Shown piece by piece: positions 16,293 to 21,885 of a stretch of DNA of 30,988 bases. The position numbers were made by a program, and so were the translations under genes. How positions within the stretch are numbered: position 1 is the first letter of the stretch; each line of letters opens with the position of its first letter. The stretch comes from DASPKW01 sp038244055. Its GTDB lineage: Bacteria; Planctomycetota; Phycisphaerae; Tepidisphaerales; Tepidisphaeraceae. The notes below the pieces were generated by a model, which was not told the origin of the DNA, did not search any database, and saw only the letters and a list, made by a program, of their open reading frames with translations. The stretch is taken from contig JBBRTW010000020.1 in NCBI GenBank assembly GCA_038244055.1, positions 1 to 30,988 on the forward strand, in the 5' to 3' direction.

Positions 16293-16607
16293 ATGCCAGT
16301 CGAAGTCACCTATCCTCACGTTGAAAAACCCACGGGCCAACCCGCGCGGCTTTCGCGCATACCCCGCGTGCGCATCGCCATGCTCGTGATGGACTATCTC
16401 GCCCACGGCTGGTCCCCCGATGAAATGTGCCGCCAGCACACCTATCTCACGCCCGCCGAAGCCCATTCCGCGATGGGCTACTATTTCGACCACCAGGCCG
16501 AGATTGACGATGAAATTCGCGATGAATGGCAGCAGGCCCAAGCCAGCACCGCCACGTCCCTTCGCTCGCCCTTCCACGCGCGCATGCGCGCCAAAGGGAT
16601 CCTCTAA
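16293..16607 (+). CDS. DUF433 family protein (antitoxin-like)
   Basis: This 104-residue protein has the DUF433 pattern: RIPRVRIAMLVMDYLAHGWSPDEMCRQHTYLTPAEAHSAMGYYFDHQAEID, a winged-helix-like DNA-binding module typical of antitoxins paired with DUF5615 PIN-like toxins. The visible core spans about 22-75, and the tail to MRAKGIL probably neutralises or contacts the partner. The stop abuts the ATG of the partner gene directly, the usual arrangement. It lies 33 bases after the metal transporter ATPase gene, on the same strand, and so is likely read from the same transcript. If it still represses its own promoter it could affect the permease downstream. That is inference. Confidence 0.8.
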   Translation: MPVEVTYPHVEKPTGQPARLSRIPRVRIAMLVMDYLAHGWSPDEMCRQHTYLTPAEAHSAMGYYFDHQAEIDDEIRDEWQQAQASTATSLRSPFHARMRAKGIL

Positions 16608-16790
16608 ATGCCCGTGCCACTCTACATGGATGTCCATGTTCCATGGGCAATCACCGAGCAATTAAGGCGGCGCGGGGTCGATGTGCTTACCGCGATCGAA
16701 GACAAGGCCGACACTCTCACTGACGAAAAGCTTCTCCAGCATGTGAATGGAAAAACGCAATCGAGCATCTGCCGCTTTAATCAACCGTGA
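16608..16790 (+). pseudogene. DUF5615 PIN-like toxin, C-terminally truncated
   Basis: The 60-residue frame starts MPVPLYMDVHVPWAITEQLRRRGVDVLTAIEDKAD, the standard N-terminus of DUF5615 PIN-like toxins, including the first acidic residue (D8). It then diverges near residue 43 and ends LLQHVNGKTQSSICRFNQP. Full-length members have roughly 110-120 residues and carry later acidic residues of the nuclease site, so this copy should be inactive. Its TGA overlaps the GTG of the permease as GTGA, so the truncation ends exactly where the transporter resumes. The antitoxin-like partner before it seems intact. Confidence 0.75.
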
Positions 16791-17641
16791 TCGAACTCTT
16801 CACCAACCCCGCCTACCGCCACGCCCTCGCCGCCGGCGCTGCCCTCGGGGTCGCCTGCGCGCTCCTCTCCGTCCTCGTCGTCCTGCGCCGCTGGGCCTTC
16901 ATCGGCGAGGGCATCAGCCACGCCGGCTTCGGCGGCGTCGCCACAGCCTGGCTTCTCTCCCTGGCCATCCCCGCCATCGCCGGCGAAGGCTCGGCCTATT
17001 TCGTCGCCGTCCTCTTCTGCATGGCCATGGCCCTGGCGATCGGCTGGGTCAGCCGCCGCGAGCGCATCAACGCCGACGCCGCCATCGGCATCGTCCTGGT
17101 CGGCTCGCTCGCCTGGGGTTTCATCGCACTGCAAATCTACCAGCACGCCGGCAGCCCCAATGGCCCCGCCAGCGCCTGGGACAACTACCTCCTCGGCAAT
17201 GTCCAGTACCTCTCCACCGCCGCCACCATCACCGCCATCTGCATCTCCGCCGCCGTCGTTCTCGTGCTGGTCCTGATGTCCAAGGAAATCCAGTTCTACT
17301 GCATGGACCCGGAACTGGCGGAGCTTTCCGGCGTGCGCGCGGGCTTCGTCCACTACGTCCTCATGCTCCTGCTGGCGATGGTGATCATCGTCGGCATGCG
17401 CCTGGCCGGATATCTGCTGGTGACCGCGCTCCTGGTACTCCCCGGCGCAACCGCACTGGCCCTCTCGCGCCGGCTCAAAGTCGTCCTCATCATCGCCACC
17501 GCCGCAGGCATCATCGGCACGATCGGCGGCCTGGCCGTCCGCGCCACCTGGACCTTCATCCCCAGCGGCCCGGCCATGGTCCTCATCCTCACCCTCCAGT
17601 TCATCCTCGCCTACGCGTGGAGCCTGCTCGCCGTGAAGTAA
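16787..17641 (+). CDS. Metal ABC transporter permease, ZnuB-like
   Basis: This 284-residue integral membrane permease is of the ABC-3 family (ZnuB/MntB/TroC). It starts at GTG 16787, overlapping the truncated toxin stop. Seen: the family opening MIELFTNPAYRHALAAGAALGVACALLSVLVVLRRWAFIGEGISHAGFGGVA, in which the GEGISHAGFGG block is diagnostic. Also seen are the QFYCMDPELAELSGV cytoplasmic helix that contacts the ATPase and the late VGMRLAGYLLVTALLVLPGATA block. About seven to eight hydrophobic segments are visible. It completes a single three-part importer with the binding protein at 14246 and the ATPase at 15393. No clear ribosome-binding site is seen. Confidence 0.92.
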   Translation: MIELFTNPAYRHALAAGAALGVACALLSVLVVLRRWAFIGEGISHAGFGGVATAWLLSLAIPAIAGEGSAYFVAVLFCMAMALAIGWVSRRERINADAAIGIVLVGSLAWGFIALQIYQHAGSPNGPASAWDNYLLGNVQYLSTAATITAICISAAVVLVLVLMSKEIQFYCMDPELAELSGVRAGFVHYVLMLLLAMVIIVGMRLAGYLLVTALLVLPGATALALSRRLKVVLIIATAAGIIGTIGGLAVRATWTFIPSGPAMVLILTLQFILAYAWSLLAVK

Positions 17642-17644
17642 AAC

Positions 17645-17857
17645 TCGCCGCAGAGGCACGGAGAATTCAAATTAGCCACGGATAAGCACAGATGGGCACA
17701 GATGAAGAAAAGAGTGGAGTTGTTCATTCGCCACCACCCCAAAAAGCAGAATAATCAAAATCGACCTCCCCTAAAATAAAACGCCTCATCTCTTTATCTA
17801 TCTGTGCCCATCTGTGTTCATCTGTGGCTAACTCCTCTCTCCGTGTCTCTGTGGCGA
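17645..17857. repeat. 213-bp imperfect inverted repeat element
   Basis: The left arm, about 17645-17710, contains TCGCCGCAGAGGCACGGAGA, TTAGCCACGGAT and CACAGATGGGCACAGATG. The right arm, about 17791-17857, carries the same blocks in reverse complement and in mirrored order. About 80 bases of spacer lie between. The element fills the gap between the permease and the convergent peroxiredoxin-like gene and may end both transcripts as a large hairpin. Its right arm supplies the last codons of the peroxiredoxin-like gene. Confidence 0.75.
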
Positions 17858-18379
17858 ATTTACTCTCCCCGGTATCGCAGCCCAATCCGGATGATCCCCC
17901 TGGTGCTGGAACTCGTGCATCCACAGTATCCGCTCCCCGCGCACCAGGAAGACTCCCGGCATCAGCCACGGGTCGCCCACCGGCGGGCCGAGGAAATGCC
18001 CCTTCACCAGCGCCCGGAACGTGCAGGCCCACACGCGCACGCCGAAGATCTGATTGGGCGTCCCCCGCCGCAGGCCCATGGCCGTGTAGATGGTCTTATC
18101 CGGATCGCAGATCACCCGCGCCTCCGCCCAGCGCGTCGCGAAAAAATCCCGCGCCTCGGCCGACCCGCTCTGGCACACGAAGAGCACGGGCGGATACGCC
18201 GGATCGGCCGCCGAGAGTTTCTTGAGCTGCTCGATCGTCTCCCGGCAAAATGGGCATCCGAAATGCCTGAGCAGCACCAGCAGCGTCGGCTCATCCCCAA
18301 GCTGATCGGCCAGCGTCCCCGGCCGAAGATTCGGCCCATCGACGGTCGCGTTGAAAATGTCGGAAGGTATGACCTGCAT
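17828..18379 (-). CDS. Peroxiredoxin-like (AhpC/TSA-family, SelL-related) protein
   Basis: This 183-residue thioredoxin-fold protein is probably a cytoplasmic thiol redox enzyme. The frame is open back to 18610, but that extension encodes MLSAAKHL and FGRLKLPQDD, which is dispersed-repeat sequence. ATG 18379 (MQVIPSDIFN) is therefore chosen. Seen: the redox motif RHFGCPFCRE (C42, C45), PPVLFVCQSG, and the conserved later blocks VICDPDKTIYTAMGL, WACTFRALVKGHF and GDPWLMPGVFLV, ending HEFQHQGDHPDWAAIP. This is the pattern of a widespread peroxiredoxin-like family whose substrate is not established. The last 12 residues or so (RVNSPQRHGERS) are encoded by the inverted repeat, so the native C-terminus has been replaced or extended. 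Confidence 0.8.
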   Translation of the reverse strand: MQVIPSDIFNATVDGPNLRPGTLADQLGDEPTLLVLLRHFGCPFCRETIEQLKKLSAADPAYPPVLFVCQSGSAEARDFFATRWAEARVICDPDKTIYTAMGLRRGTPNQIFGVRVWACTFRALVKGHFLGPPVGDPWLMPGVFLVRGERILWMHEFQHQGDHPDWAAIPGRVNSPQRHGERS

Positions 18380-18451
18380 AATAAATTGATGCGACCTATC
18401 CAACACGATGAGCGTTTCGGAGCCGCCCGCAGGCCGCCCGTCAACAATGCC

Positions 18452-18565
18452 GTCATCCTGAGGAAGCTTCAGGCGACCGAAGGATCTACATGATGCGCCA
18501 AGGCCTGTCTGCTCTTGAGCGGGCCTCGAACTACCGGCCAGATGCTTCGCTGCGCTCAGCATGAC
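18452..18565. repeat. REP/MITE-like dispersed repeat, copy 2
   Basis: Ends are GTCATCCTGAG (18452-18462) and CTCAGCATGAC (18555-18565), an 11-base terminal inverted repeat with one mismatch. Inside lie CGACCGAAGGATCT on the left and CAGATGCTTCGCTGCG on the right. It has no coding content and lies between the divergent peroxiredoxin-like and plsY genes. Confidence 0.75.
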
Positions 18566-18683
18566 ACAATATCGAGCCTCGCAATGCTCCCGACAAATAT
18601 TACGCCCCATCCTACTCGCCCGACGCCCGATTTTCTAAATGCGCGCCATTTCGGTTAAATACTCGTTAACCACAACCCACCCC

Positions 18684-19367
18684 ATGACCACCACCCAGCA
18701 ACTCCTCATCCTCCTCCCCATCTCCTACCTCCTCGGCGCGGTCCCTTATGGCCTGATCATCGGCCTCTCCAAAGGCGTCGATCCGCGCAAGGCCGGCAGC
18801 GGAAACATCGGCGCGACCAACATCGGCCGGCTCCTCGGAAAAAAGTTCGGCCTCATCGTCTTCGCGCTCGACATGCTCAAGGGCCTTGGCCCCACCCTCG
18901 CCGCCTCCCTCATCGTCGCCCGCGACATCAGCCCCGCCGACGCCGGCGTGCAGTTCCTCTGGCTGGCGACCGGATTCGCCTCGATCTTCGGCCACATGTT
19001 CAGCATCTTCATCAAGTTCAAAGGCGGCAAGGGCGTCGCCACCAGCGCGGGCGTGGTCCTGGGGATCTGGCCTTACTACACGCTGGCGGCCGCCATCGTG
19101 CTGGTCGCCTGGGCCATCACCTTCAAACTCACCCGCATCATCAGCCTCGCCTCGATGATCGCCGCCTGCCTCTTTCCGCCCGCTTATGTGTTGACCACGC
19201 TGGTCTTCAAGCAGGATCTCTTCGGCCCGCACTGGCCGCTGCTGGCGTTCTCCGTCCTGACCGCCCTGATGATCCTCTTCAAGCATCGCAGCAACATCGC
19301 CCGCCTCCGCGCCGGCACGGAACATCGCTTCGCAAGAAAGACCGATGCCCCGACCCCGGGCAAATAG
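18684..19367 (+). CDS. plsY: Glycerol-3-phosphate acyltransferase PlsY
   Basis: Transfers an acyl group from acyl-phosphate to glycerol-3-phosphate, the first step of phospholipid synthesis, in the inner membrane. The protein has 227 residues. ATG 18684 (MTTTQQLLILLPISYLLGAVPYG) is preferred over 18639 because it puts the first membrane helix at the N-terminus. All three PlsY loops are visible: SGNIGATNIGR near 46-56 after DPRKAG, GHMFSIFIKFKGGKGVATSAG near 113-133, and FKHRSNIARLRAGTEHR at the C-terminus. Five or more hydrophobic segments separate them. It appears to be a single gene. Its stop codon lies inside a 20-bp tandem duplication. Confidence 0.95.
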   Translation: MTTTQQLLILLPISYLLGAVPYGLIIGLSKGVDPRKAGSGNIGATNIGRLLGKKFGLIVFALDMLKGLGPTLAASLIVARDISPADAGVQFLWLATGFASIFGHMFSIFIKFKGGKGVATSAGVVLGIWPYYTLAAAIVLVAWAITFKLTRIISLASMIAACLFPPAYVLTTLVFKQDLFGPHWPLLAFSVLTALMILFKHRSNIARLRAGTEHRFARKTDAPTPGK

Positions 19368-19400
19368 GCCGCCCCGCCGGCAAATAGGCCGCCCCGCCGC
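19361..19400. repeat. 20-bp perfect tandem duplication over the plsY stop
   Basis: Bases 19361-19380 are repeated at 19381-19400 with at most the last base different. The unit starts CAAATAGGCC and holds the plsY TAG at 19365-19367, so a second in-frame-looking TAG follows. It is a local duplication. Confidence 0.85.
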
Positions 19401-19469
19401 TCCGGCATCTCGCTGCGCCGCCCATCCGCCGCCGCGCCATTCCGCCCTTTTCGCCGCATCAATTCCTCT

Positions 19470-19730
19470 CTATTTCCGCTCCAGGATATTGCACGACTGC
19501 GTATTGGGATCGTACACAATCTCCACCCGCCCGGCCGACAGCAGCGCCCGCACCTGCGCGATCTTGTCCGCGGCATCCGCCAGATCGGTTCCGTGGCGGG
19601 TGACGAACTCCTCGATCAGGTTGAGAAGCGTGTCGGGAGAGAGCGCATCGGGAGGGATGGGGATGGATTCTTCGATCGGAGCATCATCGGCGAGGGAGTC
19701 GGGCGGGTCATCGGGCGGGTCGTCGGACAT
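19470..19730 (-). CDS. YheU (UPF0270) family protein
   Basis: This 86-residue cytoplasmic protein has an acidic, proline-rich N-terminus (MSDDPPDDPPDSLADD). The YheU core follows: IPIPPDALSPDTLLNLIEEFVTRHGTDLADAADKIAQVRALLSAGRVEIVYDPNTQSCNIL. The motifs IPxxxLSPxTLxxLIEEFVxRxGTD and VYDxxxQSCNI are characteristic of UPF0270, known mainly from Proteobacteria; the function is unknown. The acidic extension is not part of the usual E. coli-type protein. The gene stands alone, convergent with plsY, with an octamer repeat array just upstream at 19785. Confidence 0.8.
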   Translation of the reverse strand: MSDDPPDDPPDSLADDAPIEESIPIPPDALSPDTLLNLIEEFVTRHGTDLADAADKIAQVRALLSAGRVEIVYDPNTQSCNILERK

Positions 19731-19784
19731 ACACCCGAGGATACGGGGATGCGGCGCGGGGGCAAGGGTTTGGGATCAGACGAT

Positions 19785-19851
19785 GGGACAATGTGACAAT
19801 GAGACAATGAGACAATGAGACGATGAGAATTGTGAGACGATGAGACTGTGG
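19785..19851. repeat. GAGACAAT octamer array
   Basis: Five 8-base units at 19785-19824 (GGGACAAT, GTGACAAT, two GAGACAAT, GAGACGAT) decay into related sequence up to about 19851. The same unit recurs at 20284-20333, in reverse complement at 20576-20623, and in a longer array at 27878. Confidence 0.85.
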
Positions 19852-19872
19852 GCGCGCGGGCCTTGGTGAAGG

Positions 19873-20214
19873 CTATTGCTTTTTGCGTTTCTTGGAGCGT
19901 TTGCCGTGGGTGTCTTTTATTGTGAGGGAGACGGGGGCATCGGGCGAGCCGATGGTGGAGATGAGGATGGTGATATGGACGATCCCCAGGGGAACGGTGA
20001 GGGGCACGGCAAAGGTGATCCGCTGGGTGATGGGAGGGACGATGGCCGCGAAAGCGAAGAGGGCGAGGAGGTTGGAGGGCTGCGAGGGCGTGCCGCCCTG
20101 GGTAATGGTGACCGTGAAGGAGCAGTTGGTGCCCGGTGCCGGCGGGTTGGGGCAGAAGAACCCGACCAAACGATCATCGCGGATACGGGCGTCGAAGGAG
20201 ATGAAGGTCATCAT
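19873..20214 (-). CDS. Hypothetical beta-rich protein, perhaps N-terminally truncated
   Basis: This 113-residue frame has strongly C-ending codons, which supports real coding. It reads MMTFISFDARIRDDRLVGFFCPNPP, then CSFTVTITQGGTPSQPSN, then alternating hydrophobic strands (ITQRITFAVPLTVPLGIVHITILI). It ends in a very basic tail, KRSKKRKKQ. No signal peptide or ribosome-binding site is seen. The codons just before the ATG (NLGNNAAI) read smoothly into it up to an in-frame stop at about 20257, so the ATG may be internal to a domain whose N-terminus was lost. No family recognised. The opposite-strand frames over the same bases are Gly/Asp-rich shadows. Confidence 0.5.
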   Translation of the reverse strand: MMTFISFDARIRDDRLVGFFCPNPPAPGTNCSFTVTITQGGTPSQPSNLLALFAFAAIVPPITQRITFAVPLTVPLGIVHITILISTIGSPDAPVSLTIKDTHGKRSKKRKKQ

Positions 20215-20283
20215 GATGGCCGCATTATTGCCAAGGTTGAGCGCGGGGGGAAATTATTCGTGGGTTGGTGACAGGGGAGGCGT

Positions 20284-20368
20284 TGGACAATGAGATGGGG
20301 AGACAACGAGACAATAGGACGGGGGGACGATGAGAAGTTAGAAGTTGGAAGCGAGAAGCGAGAAGAAT
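20284..20368. repeat. Degenerate octamers followed by GAAG-heptamers
   Basis: Degenerate 8-base GAGACAAT-like units (20284-20333) pass into five 7-base units (GAAGTTA, GAAGTTG, GAAGCGA twice, GAAGAAT) at 20334-20368. The heptamers match those at 26405-26467. This is part of the gene-free stretch 20215-20643. Confidence 0.75.
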
Positions 20369-20380
20369 ACGCGCGGTGGC

Positions 20381-20442
20381 GTAGACATTCTTGTCTGCGG
20401 CGGGCGGGTGAGCGGGGTCATTCTTGACCCCCGAACCCGCCC
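20381..20442. repeat. Two adjacent hairpins sharing a TTCT loop
   Basis: The first hairpin is AGACA-TTCT-TGTCT at 20383-20396, extended by G-C and T-G pairs to 20381-20398. The second is GGGGTCA-TTCT-TGACCCC at 20414-20431. An outer stem GGGCGGGT (20402-20409) with ACCCGCCC (20435-20442) lengthens the second. No U-tract follows, so this is not a standard terminator. The rest of 20215-20643 shows no gene. Confidence 0.75.
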
Positions 20443-20575
20443 GCATCGTCGTGACCCCGAAGATTTCAGCAGCGCAAAGCCCGCAGCGAGAAGAAAATGC
20501 GCCGTCGCGCGCAGGCAGGAACCATTTCCGCAAAACGTCAAACCTGAAAGACCAACTCATCGCATTTCTGTTCCC

Positions 20576-20623
20576 ATTGTCCCATTGTCTCATTGTCTCA
20601 TTGTCTGATTGTCTGATTGTCCC
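20576..20623. repeat. ATTGTCTC octamer array (inverted orientation)
   Basis: Six 8-base units (ATTGTCCC, ATTGTCTC twice, ATTGTCTG twice, ATTGTCCC) are the reverse complement of the GAGACAAT family. The array ends about 20 bases before the stop codon of the esterase gene. Confidence 0.9.
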
Positions 20624-20643
20624 ATTCCCTCCACCCAACCGCC

Positions 20644-21585
20644 TCACTGCCCCACAACCCCCGGCCAATCCCGCCACATCCACCGCATCGCATCCGGGAA
20701 AATCGCCGTCCCATGCCGACCGCTATGCACGCCTTCGCCGAAAACAAACTTGTGGTCGTATCCCTTCTCCTCCAGCGCCGCGTTCATCGCCTTATTCGCC
20801 TCCGGCCAGCTACCGAACTGGTTGACGATGTCGTTGGCCCCATCCTGCTGGAAGACTCGGATCGGCTTCTTGTCGGCCTTGCGCACCAGGTCCGGGTAGA
20901 CGTTGCCGCCGCGGATATTGGTGAAGGACCCCACCGTCGTGAACACCTTGCGAAACGCATCGGGCCGCGTCCACGCCACCGTGAAGGCGCAGATCCCGCC
21001 CGAGGATGACCCGGCGATGCACCGCCCATCGGGGTTGTCGGTCAGCTTATATTCCTTGCTCACTTCCGGCATGATTTCTTCGAGGAGAAACTTGGTGTAG
21101 GCATCGCTGAGCGTGTCGTATTCCACGGAGCGATTGGAGCGGACATTGGGTTTGCCATCGGGCTTTTTCTCCGGCTCGCCGGGCTTGGCGGGGAAGTAGC
21201 CGGGCATGATGAAGATGCCGATGGTGACAGGCATCTGCTTCCTGGCGATGAGGTTGTCGAAGACGATCGGCGCGTTGTAAGGCGCGCCATCTTGGGAAAC
21301 ATAGACACAGGCCGGTGTTTTGCCATCGTACTGGGCCGGCACAAAGACGGAATAATCGTGAATCGTGCCGGGGAAGTTCTTGCTGTCCTTGAAAACGTGT
21401 TTGGTGATTTTGCCCTTGGGGACCCCATCCTGCACCTTGGAATCCGGCCCGGGGACGTACTGCTCATCGAGCTTTTTGGGGTCGGGCTTGGAGGGGTCGG
21501 CCGCGGCATGTTTTGGCGCGTCGGCCGCGCGGGCGAGAGGCGAGAGGAGGATGAGTGCGGCGGCGAGGAAGAGGCGATGGGGCAT
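20644..21585 (-). CDS. Secreted esterase, alpha/beta-hydrolase (Esterase D/Fes-like, PF00756 type)
   Basis: This 313-residue protein starts at ATG 21585, with GGAG five bases upstream. A longer frame to 21858 only adds intergenic sequence. The N-terminus MPHRLFLAAALILLSPLARAADA is a Sec signal peptide cleaved after ARA, so the enzyme is exported. The domain resembles enterochelin-esterase-like and acetylxylan-esterase-like hydrolases: VYVSQDGAPYNA, VTIGIFIMPGYFP, the nucleophile elbow AGSSSGG (S194), the acid in QQDGANDI (D248 or D252) and the histidine in GEGVHSGRHG (H287). The WMWRDWP ending is common for planctomycete members. The natural substrate cannot be told from the sequence; carbohydrate esters are plausible. 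Confidence 0.88.
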   Translation of the reverse strand: MPHRLFLAAALILLSPLARAADAPKHAAADPSKPDPKKLDEQYVPGPDSKVQDGVPKGKITKHVFKDSKNFPGTIHDYSVFVPAQYDGKTPACVYVSQDGAPYNAPIVFDNLIARKQMPVTIGIFIMPGYFPAKPGEPEKKPDGKPNVRSNRSVEYDTLSDAYTKFLLEEIMPEVSKEYKLTDNPDGRCIAGSSSGGICAFTVAWTRPDAFRKVFTTVGSFTNIRGGNVYPDLVRKADKKPIRVFQQDGANDIVNQFGSWPEANKAMNAALEEKGYDHKFVFGEGVHSGRHGTAIFPDAMRWMWRDWPGVVGQ

Positions 21586-21787
21586 GTGGGGCTCCGTGTG
21601 AATGGGGACGATGATGATGTTATGGAGTATGGCGGAGGGAGGGGATTGTTGATGGGGATTTTGGGAGCGCGGAGAGGGGGATGCCGGTCCTCGCCATAAG
21701 CAGCGCAATGGCGGCGAATTCGTCGAACGCGAACCCACCACGCCAATCACGAATCGATGCCCCGGCCGAATGCGGCGTTGCTGGACG

Positions 21788-21805
21788 CGCTTCGCAAGCG
21801 AAGCG
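21788..21805. repeat. Perfect 7-bp hairpin in the esterase / DUF4139 gap
   Basis: CGCTTCG-CAAG-CGAAGCG. The gap 21586-21885 contains no convincing gene; it holds this hairpin, a half copy of the CGACATTCCG repeat near 21814-21825 and the hairpin at 21869-21884. Confidence 0.6.
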
Positions 21806-21868
21806 GCTAAAATCGGAATGTCGAACGACGGGGCTGCCGGCTCCCGCTCATGCTTCACACGCTCTGCC

Positions 21869-21884
21869 GCGCGCTGAAGCGCGC
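21869..21884 (-). terminator. Possible terminator hairpin after the DUF4139 gene
   Basis: GCGCGCT-GA-AGCGCGC forms a tight GC-rich stem directly after the stop at 21886. There is no T-run after it on the minus strand, so intrinsic termination is uncertain. Confidence 0.35.
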
Positions 21885-21885
21885 C

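Noticed and set aside
18380..18610. 77-residue N-terminal extension of the peroxiredoxin-like gene (MLSAAKHL, FGRLKLPQDD)
   Set aside because: The codons fall inside the REP/MITE-like repeat at 18452-18565; the family-like start is at 18379.
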